Part shown: one piece after another, positions 6,889 through 16,297 of the stretch
How the letters are laid out: each line of letters starts with the position of its first letter
How positions within the stretch are numbered: the stretch's first letter is position 1
NCBI GenBank assembly: GCA_021783135.1
Contig: JAJXUE010000030.1
Coordinates: 1 to 38,611 of the forward strand
Direction: 5' to 3'
DNA length: 38,611 nt
DNA from: Bacillota bacterium
GTDB lineage: Bacteria; Bacillota; Desulfitobacteriia; Desulfitobacteriales; JAJXUE01
The notes under the pieces: model-generated
What the model was told of the DNA's origin: nothing
Database searches by the model: none
Seen by the model: only the letters and a program-made list of their open reading frames with translations
Made by a program: the position numbers and the translations under genes

Positions 6889-7077
6889 CTAGATATTTAC
6901 TAACTTTGCCTCGGTAATTATATATTTTCCCTGCAGGCTACCCGTTACGTGAACGGTTTTGCCTTTATTTATGGTTATGTTGACAATACGTTTGCAATGC
7001 CGGCACTTGATGATAAATACCTCAGCATCGTGCTGACCGAGAAGCTTACCGCATTGACAGCGGACATCATTAAGCAT
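6889..7077 (-). CDS. Com-like zinc-finger protein (62 aa), second copy
   Basis: A 62-residue product from the ATG at 7077, with Cys7, Cys9, Cys24 and Cys27 as RCQCGKLLG-N13-KCRHCKRIV. This is the same layout as the 49-aa protein at 6302-6451 and matches the Mu Com-like zinc-finger family. A C-terminal extension of about 30 residues (TVHVTGSLQGKYIITEA) looks like beta strands. An in-frame GTG at 7137 would add 20 residues, but the shorter start puts the cysteines at the same distance from the N-terminus as in the paralogue; GGTGGG precedes it. A terminator and the 29-bp repeat follow. The target nucleic acid is unknown. Confidence 0.75.
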   Translation of the reverse strand: MLNDVRCQCGKLLGQHDAEVFIIKCRHCKRIVNITINKGKTVHVTGSLQGKYIITEAKLVNI

Positions 7078-7160
7078 TTTCCCACCGTCCCTTTCACGCC
7101 TTGTGTTAATTATCACAAAGCCCAGTTTTTCGACCACTGTGTGTTTCCTTTTCTAGTTAA

Positions 7161-7190
7161 ATTATATGAGATTTCCGGCCCAATTCCCAA
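7161..7190 (-). promoter_or_regulatory. Putative promoter for the second Com-like gene
   Basis: On the minus strand TTGGGA (7185-7190), an 18-bp spacer and a perfect TATAAT (7161-7166) precede the Com-like gene by about 84 bp. The -35 is imperfect. The region also overlaps the 29-codon frame at 7162-7251. Confidence 0.45.
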
Positions 7191-7251
7191 TCAATTGGTT
7201 GGTGCTCTCGGACATTTCGTTGGTAATCACGGTCATGTTTTGTTGCTTCAT
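7162..7251 (-). CDS. Possible 29-aa peptide coupled to the AraC-type regulator
   Basis: The ATG at 7251 overlaps the regulator stop codon as ATGA, and the frame stops at TAA (7162-7164). The product begins MKQQNMTVITNEMSEST and ends NWAGNLI. It has no transmembrane segment or known motif. The four-base overlap is typical of translational coupling, but the ribosome binding site is weak (GATAGG) and a TATAAT lies inside the 3' end. It could be real, or simply a chance frame. Confidence 0.25.
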   Translation of the reverse strand: MKQQNMTVITNEMSESTNQLIGNWAGNLI

Positions 7252-10199
7252 CCTATCTGTTGGCTATTTCGGACTTGAGACCTGGGAAGTTTACGGAATT
7301 CACTGGGAGAAACGCCCATCAAGGCCTTAAAGGTTTTACAAAACTGCGATTTATCACTAAGGCCAACCAAGCTACCTACTTGGCTGATGCTCAGCGTTGG
7401 ATTTTGCAACAGTTCTTTGGCCTTCTCGATCCGAAAGGCCGTAACATATTCTTTAATCCCTAACCCAAAGTAGTGTGAAAACAAACGGCGTAGTTGTCGT
7501 TCCGACATATTGGCGATGTGGCATAGAGTTGCCACATTAACATCGCCGGCGAACTGATTGTGCACATGCTCTAATACATCCGCCAGTTCAGGCGGTAGGC
7601 TGGAGTCGGATGCAAGCACAGCACCCTGTACGGGGTGACCAATTACTGTTTCCGGCAGTCCCAACTGAGATCGGAATCTGCGCTCATGTTGGGGGTTGCA
7701 AATTGCGGTCCAAAGCGTGCAGAGCATAAATCCTTCCGCATACATTGCGTGGGCCAGGCACAACTCACTCATCTGTGCTACCAATTCGCGCACAGCTGCC
7801 ATGTCGCCCTGCCATTGTTGGCATAAAGCCATAACTCTAAGCAAATGCAGCCTGTTGCGCGGTGTTAGATGAGTCTGAGCCAAGTCCTCTAAGTATTGCC
7901 ACGATCGAGTAAGCGCCTGTTCGGTCCTATCACTTGCCGCTATTAGTATCTCCAGGGTTAGAATTTCTTGGGAGATTGTGTTATCCTCCCTGTTTCTCCC
8001 CACTTCCTGCAGATCAACCAAAATATCTTTTAATTTAGTTTGATGATTCGCTAGCAAAGCTAAGTAACTTTCCAACCGGTAAACATTTAGCCGCAAGAGT
8101 TTGGCTTGAGTATATACTTCCAAAGACTTAACCCGCTCCAGGATAGTCTGAGCCATACTATAGTCGCCCCTAAGCATTGCCAGTTGCGCCATTCTAGTTT
8201 GAATTTGCCCTAAGAGCAGCGGATCCTGCATTTTCTTCGCTATGTCTAGGCTCATGTTAAACAAGCTGTCCGCCTCGGCCAGTTCACCGTGTTCCAGTGC
8301 CAACTGGCCTCTGATAAAATAGCTTAAGAGCTTAGCCAAAGCGTTTGAATTAGGATAAGCTGCCAGTTTAGTGGCGTGCTCCAAAGCTTTATTAATTTCA
8401 CCGCTCTGGATGTAGAGAAAAGTGTATATCGCACTTACCTCTTGCGCAACTCCGGCGTCATTGTCATTCTTCGCCCGCTGAGCCAGTAACTCGGCCAAGC
8501 TCTCAGCTTCATCAATTTTATCCATGGCGATGTAAGCAAAAATAATGTTGTTCAGAATCGCTTGCTTATGAACATCGCGGCTCGACTCAAGCGCCATACT
8601 ATAATGCTCCAGTGTTTCCTTATAGTTGCCCATGCGAAAGGACAAATCTCCCAACTTATTTTGGACGGAAGCATAGCGTGCCGTACCTTTTTCTACGCCA
8701 ATATTGAGCAATTCCCCCAAATATCGCCACGCTTCTTGGTAATAGCCGAGAAAACAAGCACTCTCCGCCAACCCTTCTAAAACGGCATAACGATAGAGCT
8801 GGGCAGCAAGTTGATCCAACAATGGGAAAATGTCGCGCGCGGAGACAAAATACCGCCAAGCCGTCTGAAAAGCATAAAGTGATATTGCACGTTGTCCCGC
8901 GACGATTGCATACTTGACCGCCTTGCTTCTGTCGGCGCCCCACTGAAAATGATAAGCAAGCTCATCAGGGTTCTGCCTGGGATCTACAGTCTGTTCCAGC
9001 AATACACCGATTTGTTCATGTAATATTACCTTACGCTGGTAGGAGATGCTTTCATACAAGACTTCCTGCAGCCGAGAACTGACAAAGGTAAAATAACCTT
9101 GGGCGCTTTCGTAATGCTCTTCGATTAATTTTAAACCAATAGCTTCCTCTAATAAGGGGAGCAACTCCAAGAGCGAAATATCCAGCACCTGCGCTAAATT
9201 TTGCGCTGTAAAGCGACGACCGAGGACCGCTGCAGTACTGAGGATTGCCCTTACTTCCGCCCGAATTCCCTGTAAGCGCAATAAAAACATCTCTTTAATC
9301 TCCTCAGGCAACGCAATTTCACGCGGTCGAGAATACTGCCAGCCTCGTCCAGCCTGTTTTAGGTTACCTGTTGTAATCAATTTGCCCACTAAGTGCCTGA
9401 TGACTAAAGGATTACCTTCGCTTTTTTGGAAGATCGCATCCGCCAAACCTGCGGGCAGGACACTTTGCTCCAACAAGCTTTGGATAAATTCCTCTGTTTC
9501 TTCCCGATTAAAGGGTAAGAGATTAATCCGCACGATTGCATCTTCACTGTTTAAGGTGCGAATGAAATTGCGAAAACTTGTAAATTTGGCATTGGCCAAA
9601 TCGACATCATCCAAATCATATGTACCACAGATCAGCATGTGAAAAGCACTCTGATGCTCAATAAAATACTGAATCACTTCCAAAGTGGTCGGGTCAGCAT
9701 AGGGAATATCTTCAATGATTAAGACCACAGCTACTTGTTGCAGTAAATCACTCACAATGCTGCAGGCATTTTCCAAAAATAACTTTTCCGGTAAATTTTC
9801 CGTATAAGAATAACTTCTGGCCATGAGGTTACAGATGCTACCATATTTAGGCACTAAAAGGGCCAGCTCATTAATTACACGCGGCGAATAACTGGCTAAT
9901 ACTTCCTTAACCTTATGTTGACCCAACTGCTCCAGCAGGATGCGCAGGAGTTCCGCCAAGGGGTGATACGGATAGGAACTGCCGAGCGGGCCACTCTTGC
10001 ATACCAAGTAAAATCCGCCGCGCGTCTCAACGTTGCCTCTTAATTGCTGCAAAAGACAAGATTTTCCGATCCCAGTGTCTCCTCCGACCAACAACATATG
10101 TGTACCTCGTTCCAGGCTATCCGCGAATAGCTTGCCTACTTGCTTGCTCTCCTTGGTGCGGCCCACAAACATCTGTAAATGTTCGTCTATTTTAAACAT
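7248..10199 (-). CDS. Large STAND-type ATPase/TPR regulator with AraC-type DNA-binding domain
   Basis: A 983-residue regulator. The N-terminal ATPase has the start signature MFVGRTKE, a Walker A GGDTGIGKS (39-47) and a Walker B-like VVLIIEDIPYAD. A MalT-like winged-helix region about 290-390 (REIALPEEIKEMFLLRL, TAAVLGRRFTAQNLAQ) is followed by a long helical TPR-like array about 400-850. The C-terminal 110 residues are an AraC/XylS double helix-turn-helix (VATLCHIANMSERQLRRLF, ISQVGSLVGLSDKSQFCKTF, GVSPSEFRKL). MalT-type proteins normally end in a LuxR domain, so this output is unusual. The ATG is preceded by AGGAGGG. It lies directly upstream of the Com-like/cytochrome region and is the natural candidate regulator; its inducer is unknown. 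Confidence 0.9.
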   Translation of the reverse strand: MFKIDEHLQMFVGRTKESKQVGKLFADSLERGTHMLLVGGDTGIGKSCLLQQLRGNVETRGGFYLVCKSGPLGSSYPYHPLAELLRILLEQLGQHKVKEVLASYSPRVINELALLVPKYGSICNLMARSYSYTENLPEKLFLENACSIVSDLLQQVAVVLIIEDIPYADPTTLEVIQYFIEHQSAFHMLICGTYDLDDVDLANAKFTSFRNFIRTLNSEDAIVRINLLPFNREETEEFIQSLLEQSVLPAGLADAIFQKSEGNPLVIRHLVGKLITTGNLKQAGRGWQYSRPREIALPEEIKEMFLLRLQGIRAEVRAILSTAAVLGRRFTAQNLAQVLDISLLELLPLLEEAIGLKLIEEHYESAQGYFTFVSSRLQEVLYESISYQRKVILHEQIGVLLEQTVDPRQNPDELAYHFQWGADRSKAVKYAIVAGQRAISLYAFQTAWRYFVSARDIFPLLDQLAAQLYRYAVLEGLAESACFLGYYQEAWRYLGELLNIGVEKGTARYASVQNKLGDLSFRMGNYKETLEHYSMALESSRDVHKQAILNNIIFAYIAMDKIDEAESLAELLAQRAKNDNDAGVAQEVSAIYTFLYIQSGEINKALEHATKLAAYPNSNALAKLLSYFIRGQLALEHGELAEADSLFNMSLDIAKKMQDPLLLGQIQTRMAQLAMLRGDYSMAQTILERVKSLEVYTQAKLLRLNVYRLESYLALLANHQTKLKDILVDLQEVGRNREDNTISQEILTLEILIAASDRTEQALTRSWQYLEDLAQTHLTPRNRLHLLRVMALCQQWQGDMAAVRELVAQMSELCLAHAMYAEGFMLCTLWTAICNPQHERRFRSQLGLPETVIGHPVQGAVLASDSSLPPELADVLEHVHNQFAGDVNVATLCHIANMSERQLRRLFSHYFGLGIKEYVTAFRIEKAKELLQNPTLSISQVGSLVGLSDKSQFCKTFKALMGVSPSEFRKLPRSQVRNSQQIG

Positions 10200-10245
10200 G
10201 CGAGCCCTCCTGGCTAGTGTTAAATTTCACAAATATTGTTTAGAT

Positions 10246-10251
10246 ATTATA
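10246..10251 (-). promoter_or_regulatory. Possible -10 element of the AraC-type regulator gene
   Basis: A perfect TATAAT on the minus strand about 50 bp upstream of the regulator start; no convincing -35 is visible. The rest of the 293-bp gap between this gene and nuoN (10200-10492) holds only the nuo terminator and AT-rich sequence without a supported gene. Confidence 0.35.
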
Positions 10252-10445
10252 TGTAAAACTGACTACCGCAAACACTTAGTTTTTGAACTTCTCTTTTATT
10301 CCGTTCAAGTCCTGCTCCAGTTTCCAGAGCTTTCCGACTAAATTTCTACCGTTTCACAATTTATCAGCCTTTGCTGCTTCAAATTCGCATCAAGCTACTT
10401 ATTAATATAAATATTTCGCGTGTCGCACAATTTTGCCGATCATGC

Positions 10446-10474
10446 AAAAAGCCCCCAGGTCTAAACCTGGAGGC
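10446..10474 (-). terminator. Terminator of the nuo operon
   Basis: On the minus strand GCCTCCAGGT pairs with ACCTGGGGGC (10 bp, one U-G pair, 4-nt loop), followed by TTTTTGC. It lies 18 bp past the nuoN stop. Confidence 0.9.
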
Positions 10475-10492
10475 TCAAGCAACTAAAATTGT

Positions 10493-11926
10493 TTACCGTA
10501 TCAAGCTCTTAGCCGCGCTAATCGCCATCTGGGCCAATGGAGTAGGATAGATGCCAATAAATAATGTCACTATCATTGTTACAAACAGTGTGAACTTACT
10601 TGCTCCACCTAAACCAATTTTAGGCAATCCTTCACCCGGCTCCATATACATGGTTTTCACTACGGACAGATAGTAGTAAACAGACACCATGCTCATCACA
10701 AAGCCGATATACGCCAGGCTTACCCAGCCTTGATTAATTACAGCGGAGAATAAGTAGAACTTACCCACAAAGCCGGCCAGCGGCGGAATACCTGCCAGGG
10801 AAAGCAAGGATATCAGCATGACTGCCGCGGCGAACGGCGAACGTCGGGCCAACCCGGCAAAGTCTTTAATCTGGTCGCTCCCTTGGGCATTGGCGATTAA
10901 CGTTGCCACCGTAAACGCACCCATGTTGGCAAAGACATAGATCATTGCGTAAAACAGTACGGCTTTGACCCCTGCTTGATCCCCGGCCAACAGTCCGATT
11001 GCTAAGTAACCGGCTTGCGCAATGCTGGAATAGGCCATCATACGCTTGAAGCTCTTTTGCGGAATCGCCATTAAGTTACCGGCAATCATGGTCACTGCGA
11101 TGAGCACTGCCAGCACCACTTCCGGGCTGCCACCATAAACTTGCTGTTGGAAGCCAATTAGAAATACCCGCGTGAGCGCAGCAAAACCGGCAGCTTTTGA
11201 AGCTACAGCCAAATAGGCAGTAACCGGCGTGGGTGCACCTTCATAGATATCTGGGGCCCACATATGGAAAGGAATCAGGGAAATCTTGAACGCAAAGCCT
11301 ACTAGGACCATCACCAGGGCCAAAATTATGGCCGGGCTAATGGAACTGCCAAGGCTGGAGGCGACTTCCGCGATAACAGTGGAACCCGTGAGACCATACA
11401 CGAAACTGATGCCATACAGCAACACAGCCGAGGACACAGCGCCAAGAATTAGATACTTTAGCCCAGCCTCACTGGATTTGCCATCCTCTGTCAGATACGC
11501 AACTAAGACGTAAAAAGAGATAGTCATCGTTTCTAGGCCAATGTACAGTGTAATCAAATCCCCGGACCCTGCCATAATCATCATGCCTAAGGCGGCAAAG
11601 AGGATTAACGCATAAAATTCACCACGGTGCGCCGGCAACTTTTGCACATATTCCGTGGACGACAGTACAACCAAAAGCGCTGCTGTCAAAAATAGTAGTT
11701 TGAAAAAGCTGGCATAATTATCGGCATAGTACATTCCATTCAGGAATGTCCCATGCACATTGGCAGCAAACTGCCCACCCGTGACTCCCATCGTTAACAG
11801 GAGGCCCAAAATAGTCAGAGGTACCATGCCTTTATGCGGTCCTTTGGGAATCATTAGTCCAATCGCCAAAATGACTACGGCCACGATTGCCAGAGTAATT
11901 TCCGGCGCAAGCAAAGCGTAATTCAT
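10493..11926 (-). CDS. nuoN: NADH-quinone oxidoreductase subunit N
   Basis: A 477-residue antiporter-like proton-pumping subunit of complex I with about 14 membrane spans. The conserved glutamate of the fifth-helix region is present (LYIGLETMTISFYVLVAY), as are the lysine-bearing helices (VLVGFAFKISLIPFHMWAPD and the SFKRMMAYSSIAQAGY segment). The start ATG overlaps the nuoM stop as TAATG. It is the last gene of the operon and is followed by a terminator. Length and motifs are normal for the family. Confidence 0.96.
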   Translation of the reverse strand: MNYALLAPEITLAIVAVVILAIGLMIPKGPHKGMVPLTILGLLLTMGVTGGQFAANVHGTFLNGMYYADNYASFFKLLFLTAALLVVLSSTEYVQKLPAHRGEFYALILFAALGMMIMAGSGDLITLYIGLETMTISFYVLVAYLTEDGKSSEAGLKYLILGAVSSAVLLYGISFVYGLTGSTVIAEVASSLGSSISPAIILALVMVLVGFAFKISLIPFHMWAPDIYEGAPTPVTAYLAVASKAAGFAALTRVFLIGFQQQVYGGSPEVVLAVLIAVTMIAGNLMAIPQKSFKRMMAYSSIAQAGYLAIGLLAGDQAGVKAVLFYAMIYVFANMGAFTVATLIANAQGSDQIKDFAGLARRSPFAAAVMLISLLSLAGIPPLAGFVGKFYLFSAVINQGWVSLAYIGFVMSMVSVYYYLSVVKTMYMEPGEGLPKIGLGGASKFTLFVTMIVTLFIGIYPTPLAQMAISAAKSLIR

Positions 11927-13440
11927 TAGAATATCCCTCCATTCGACTGGCCGAGAGTCTTAATAACTTCGGCAATACCGGAGGTATGAACGCCGGAATT
12001 AATGATACTCATTAGAATGTTAGGGAGAACCCCGCCAGCTATGATTACAAATCCCAAGACCACCAAGGGCACCATTTCCGGTCCACGAATGTCCTTAAGG
12101 TGATCCCATTCAGGCCGCCGCGGGCCAAACAGCACATTGGCCAAAACCCGCAACGTGTATACGGCTGTGAAAATTACCCCGGCGATGCCCAAAATGGCCA
12201 GAACCGGATACACCCTAACCGAACCGACAAAGATGGTAAACTCAGCCACAAAGTTTACTGTACCGGGCAAACCTAACGAAGCCATGCCTGCAATCATAAA
12301 GGCAATAGCCAGTCGCGGCATTTGGGCCGCCAGTCCGCCCAAATCGGGAATAAACCTGGTGTGAGATTTTTCGTACACAAAGCCAATAGAGGAAAAGAAC
12401 AAGGCAGCCATTACCCCATGGGCAAACATCTGGGCTACCGCACCATCAATGCCCACCACATTCAAGGCAAACATGGCGATCAACACATATCCCATATGAC
12501 TTACAGAGGAGTAACCAATGACATACTTCAAGTCCTTCTGCGCGAGGGCTATAAAGGCCGCATAAAGCACATTGCCAATTGCCAATACTGCTATTACCGG
12601 AGCCCAGAACCTAGCGCCGAGCGGCAAGATAAAAATGCCTACTCGAATTAAGCCATAACCGCCGATTTTCTTCAACACCCCAGCGTGGATCATACTAACC
12701 GCAGTCGGAGCGCCGGCGTATCCATCAGGTGACCAAGAGTGAAAAGGAAACATGGAAATTAGAGAGCCAAAGCCCAATAGCATCAACCCAAACACAATGA
12801 TTTGGAAATTTTGGGGCAGCAATGCCGCTGAACGTTGGGCCAATACCGGAATCATGAAGGTATCAGCGCCTGCTTTAAGGTAGAGCGCCACCATTCCCAC
12901 TAATAGGAATGCAGACCCTAAAAGCAGATATATGGTCAACTTCATACCCGCATATTCTTTAGTGACTCGTTTTGAACTACCCCAAATCAACACCATAATG
13001 TAAATCGGAATAACCACAACTTCGTAGAATAAGAAGAAGATAAATAGATCCTTAGCGAGGAATGTACCCATTACTCCGGTTATCAGGACCATTAAGAGAA
13101 CGAAAAACTCTTTGACTCTGGTGTTGATGTTCCAAGAAGCAAATACAGCTGTAAAGCCAATTAAGTTGGTCAGGAGCAGCATGGGTAAGCTAATCCCGTC
13201 AACACCCAAGGCATACTGCACTCCCAAGTCCTTGGTCCACTGCACAGTTTCATTGAATTGATAACCGCCGACATTTTTGTCATAGGCAAAAAATACGAAC
13301 ACGCTCATGGCCAGGGCTGCTAAAGTGCCCAGGGCCGCCACAATTTTTATGGTCTTTGGTTCATCCTCGGGAAGGAAGATTATGACCAGCGCGGCGATAA
13401 TAGGAGCTAATAACGTAGCTGTTAATACCGGAAAGGTCAT
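11926..13440 (-). CDS. nuoM: NADH-quinone oxidoreductase subunit M
   Basis: A 504-residue antiporter-like complex I subunit. Key features are the pump glutamate in FIFFLFYEVVVIPIYIMVL, the conserved FPFHSWSPDGYAGAPTAVSMIHAGVLKKIGGYG block split around the central lysine helix, and KDLKYVIGYSSVSHMG. The start lies one base after the nuoL stop and the end overlaps nuoN by one base, so translation is tightly coupled. Family length is normal, with no disruption. Confidence 0.96.
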   Translation of the reverse strand: MTFPVLTATLLAPIIAALVIIFLPEDEPKTIKIVAALGTLAALAMSVFVFFAYDKNVGGYQFNETVQWTKDLGVQYALGVDGISLPMLLLTNLIGFTAVFASWNINTRVKEFFVLLMVLITGVMGTFLAKDLFIFFLFYEVVVIPIYIMVLIWGSSKRVTKEYAGMKLTIYLLLGSAFLLVGMVALYLKAGADTFMIPVLAQRSAALLPQNFQIIVFGLMLLGFGSLISMFPFHSWSPDGYAGAPTAVSMIHAGVLKKIGGYGLIRVGIFILPLGARFWAPVIAVLAIGNVLYAAFIALAQKDLKYVIGYSSVSHMGYVLIAMFALNVVGIDGAVAQMFAHGVMAALFFSSIGFVYEKSHTRFIPDLGGLAAQMPRLAIAFMIAGMASLGLPGTVNFVAEFTIFVGSVRVYPVLAILGIAGVIFTAVYTLRVLANVLFGPRRPEWDHLKDIRGPEMVPLVVLGFVIIAGGVLPNILMSIINSGVHTSGIAEVIKTLGQSNGGIF

Positions 13441-13441
13441 C

Positions 13442-15412
13442 TTATCTTACACCTCCCAACTGTGTTAGGGCAGCAAGTTGGCCGTCACCTATCGTAATGA
13501 TTAAGAACAGCGCTACCACTGCAAAGAAGAAGACAATCGCGTACACCTGTAGTTGACCGGTCTGCGCTTTGCGGAACCAATTGCCCAAGAAACGGGCTAG
13601 GAAGGCAAGTCCATTGACAATGCCGTCAACCACATAGATGTCAAACCAATACAGAACCTTGCCAATCCCATCCACAATGTTTTTGATGATCCAGGCGTAA
13701 AATTCATCCACATAGTATTTGTTTTTAAGCACAGTATGCACCCGTGGGAAGGCAGCGGCCAAAGGATCGCTCTCCTTACCGTTATAGATACCGTAAGCAG
13801 ACACCATGCCGGCAAGCCCTACCACGACAGAAATTCCCGCCAGCGTCCAGTTCATCGGATCAGGCTCATACACAGAACCCCACGGCCTAACGTAGTAGGC
13901 AAATCCGTGCGCAGGGATGGCCACCCAACCGCCGACAACGGAAAGTGTACCCAAAATAATTAAGGGCAGGGTCATCATCCAAGGAGATTCGTGCGGATGA
14001 TTTTCCTTCTTTTCCGGACCCATAAATGCGATAACGAAAAGCCTGGTCATGTAAAACGCTGTTAAGAAAGCGGTAAATAAGCCGACCGCATAGATAACAG
14101 GATGACCATTTTTGAGGGCTGTGCCAAGAATTTCATCCTTACTCCAAAAACCGGCAAACGGGAAGATGCCGGAAATCGCTAGCACGGCAATTGCAAAAGT
14201 GGTACCGGTAATACGCATTTTTTTCCACAGACCGCCCATATCCCAAATATCTTGCTTTTCGTGCAAGGCATGGATTACGGAACCGGCCCCTAAGAACAAC
14301 AAGGCCTTAAAGAAGGCGTGCGTCATCAAATGGAACATGCCTGCCGTCATTGTGCCAACACCCATCGCCATCACCATATAGCCCAACTGGCTCAAGGTTG
14401 AATAGGCCAAGATGCGCTTGATATCATTTTGGGCAATCGCGATAGTTGCGGCAAATAGAGCCGTAAAGGTTCCAAGGCTGCCGACAAATTCCAGTACCGC
14501 CGGTGATGCGTGTTGAAACAAAAAGTAAGTCCGAGCCAGCAAATACACACCGGCAACAACCATGGTTGCGGCGTGAATCAAGGCGCTGACCGGGGTAGGG
14601 CCTTCCATTGCGTCCGGTAACCACACATGCAGCGGGAACTGACCGGACTTGCCAATCGGACCGCTAAAGAGCAGAAATGCTGTTAGAGTTAGGTAAGACA
14701 TCCCACCGAAAACAATGGCGTTTTGAAATCCCGGACCCATCAGCTTCGCCAAGTCGACAAAATTGAGTGTGCCGAACTTATTAAACAGGAATAAAATTGC
14801 GATTAATAAGCCGAAGTCACCGACCCTGGTAGTAATGAAGGCCTTCTTCGCCGCTTCGCGCGCCGAAACCTTGAAATACCAAAAACCGATGAGTAGGTAG
14901 GAACACAAACCAACCAATTCCCAAAACAGGAACAGCTCTAACAGATTACTCGCCAGCACCAATCCCAACATCGACATAGCGAACAGGGATTGATAGGCAA
15001 AATACCGTGCATAACCTTTGTCACCGTGCATATAGCCTACTGAATAAATTTGCACCAAAGACGCAACTAAGGTTACCACAAACAACATGACTCCGGTAAT
15101 GGGGTCAATCAAGGTCCCAAAATCAAGACCAAAGGTATTGGGCGTTAAGCCAATATGGACCCCGCTAAAGGTCAACCAATGAACGGTTGCCTGAAAAGGG
15201 TGATCTACCAGCGAAGCACCAACACCACTAAAGAATATGCCGAAATCTATCCATACTGCCAAGACAAACGAGGTAAGGATACACACGATGGAAATGGTAG
15301 AGGATAGCTGTGGCCATTTTTTTGTAATAAAGCCGATTATCAGGAAGGACAGCAGTGGCATGGCCGGAATCAACCAGGCCCACTGAAAACTTGCGTGCAT
15401 CTCGATTAACAC
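13442..15412 (-). CDS. nuoL: NADH-quinone oxidoreductase subunit L
   Basis: A 656-residue subunit, the distal proton channel of complex I. It carries the conserved glutamate in ELFLFWELVGLCSYLLIGFWY, the HVWLPDAMEGPTPVSALIHAA block and the lysine-containing DIKRILAYSTLSQLGYM. After the antiporter core it has the C-terminal extension (about 520-656) with KYYVDEFYAWIIKNIVDGIG and final membrane helix that form the lateral HL arm. The start ATG lies 19 bp after nuoK. Confidence 0.96.
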   Translation of the reverse strand: MLIEMHASFQWAWLIPAMPLLSFLIIGFITKKWPQLSSTISIVCILTSFVLAVWIDFGIFFSGVGASLVDHPFQATVHWLTFSGVHIGLTPNTFGLDFGTLIDPITGVMLFVVTLVASLVQIYSVGYMHGDKGYARYFAYQSLFAMSMLGLVLASNLLELFLFWELVGLCSYLLIGFWYFKVSAREAAKKAFITTRVGDFGLLIAILFLFNKFGTLNFVDLAKLMGPGFQNAIVFGGMSYLTLTAFLLFSGPIGKSGQFPLHVWLPDAMEGPTPVSALIHAATMVVAGVYLLARTYFLFQHASPAVLEFVGSLGTFTALFAATIAIAQNDIKRILAYSTLSQLGYMVMAMGVGTMTAGMFHLMTHAFFKALLFLGAGSVIHALHEKQDIWDMGGLWKKMRITGTTFAIAVLAISGIFPFAGFWSKDEILGTALKNGHPVIYAVGLFTAFLTAFYMTRLFVIAFMGPEKKENHPHESPWMMTLPLIILGTLSVVGGWVAIPAHGFAYYVRPWGSVYEPDPMNWTLAGISVVVGLAGMVSAYGIYNGKESDPLAAAFPRVHTVLKNKYYVDEFYAWIIKNIVDGIGKVLYWFDIYVVDGIVNGLAFLARFLGNWFRKAQTGQLQVYAIVFFFAVVALFLIITIGDGQLAALTQLGGVR

Positions 15413-15431
15413 CTACCTTCTCCTAAACTCT

Positions 15432-15785
15432 CTACCATTTTAACCAGTCTAATTCGTCAATATCAGTTGATAAACGGTTGCGATAAATGGTTATGACCAG
15501 CGCCAAGCCAACTGCAACCTCGGCCGCCGCCACAACTATCACGAATAAAGCCGAAACATGACCAGTTAAAATCGCGTGCTTAACACCGTTAAAATCATAG
15601 GTCTGGTTGTACAAAAAGTGATTAAACGCAACCAGATTGATATTCACAGCATTGAGCATCAATTCGAGAGACATGAGGACAGCAATAGCATTTTTTTTGG
15701 CCAATACACCGTATAAGCCAAAACAAAACAGCATAGCCCCTACTAGAAGGTAGTGAGGTAACCCAACCGATAAGCTCAAATTCAT
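15432..15785 (-). CDS. nuoK: NADH-quinone oxidoreductase subunit K
   Basis: A 117-residue three-span subunit. The two functionally important glutamates are visible: Glu41 ([11 protein letters not shown]) and Glu89 ([13 protein letters not shown]). It is about 15 residues longer than the usual 100-residue NuoK, the extra length lying in the loop between spans 2 and 3 ([17 protein letters not shown]). It overlaps nuoJ by four bases (ATGA). Confidence 0.95.
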   Translation of the reverse strand: MNLSLSVGLPHYLLVGAMLFCFGLYGVLAKKNAIAVLMSLELMLNAVNINLVAFNHFLYNQTYDFNGVKHAILTGHVSALFVIVVAAAEVAVGLALVITIYRNRLSTDIDELDWLKW

Positions 15786-16297
15786 TTGCTATCATCCACT
15801 CCCTTCGCCAAGATAATAGCGCCAACCATGGCAACTAACAACAATACAGCAGCAACTTCAAACGGCACTACATATTTGGTGAGCAACAGCCACGAAACAT
15901 CTGAAACAGTACTGCCGCCGGATATGCCCGTACCGGTTGTGAGCCATGCCGAGTTCGTGAATATTACCATGCCAAGAACTACAAAGGTCAAGAGGGCCGC
16001 AATTGCACCCCCGATTGCATTCCGCGTATCCCCGTTACTGTTTTCCGGTCCACCGCGCAAGGTAAGCATAACACCAAAGACAACCATAATGGATATAGCG
16101 CCTGCATAGACCAGTAGTTGCACCATAGCCAAAAAGTCAGCATCAAGCATAGCATATAAAGCCGCCACACCGATAAAGGTTAAGATCAAGAAAAGCGCAC
16201 TGTGAATAATATTGCGCGAACTAATAACTAAGTAAGCGGAAAACACCGTAACCAAAGCAAAGACTAAGAAGACCAGACCGCCGCCGATATTACCCAT
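15782..16297 (-). CDS. nuoJ: NADH-quinone oxidoreductase subunit J
   Basis: A 171-residue membrane subunit with five predicted spans. The family signature [20 protein letters not shown] is intact; it forms the pi-bulge helix TM3 that couples quinone chemistry to the pumps. The start overlaps nuoI by 8 bp and the end overlaps nuoK by 4 bp. The C-terminus is short and hydrophilic (AKGVDDSK), as in other bacterial NuoJ. Confidence 0.95.
   Translation of the reverse strand: MGNIGGGLVFLVFALVTVFSAYLVISSRNIIHSALFLILTFIGVAALYAMLDADFLAMVQLLVYAGAISIMVVFGVMLTLRGGPENSNGDTRNAIGGAIAALLTFVVLGMVIFTNSAWLTTGTGISGGSTVSDVSWLLLTKYVVPFEVAAVLLLVAMVGAIILAKGVDDSK

Noticed and set aside
6721-6890. A c-di-GMP (GEMM) riboswitch, because the plus-strand repeat resembles part of that motif and such switches control cytochromes elsewhere.
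   Set aside because: The GNRA tetraloop, its receptor and the two conserved helices are not found, and the matching strand is opposite to the genes.
10033-10341. A 102-codon plus-strand frame over the regulator start and gap.
   Set aside because: It is antisense to the regulator's Walker A region and lacks a ribosome binding site.
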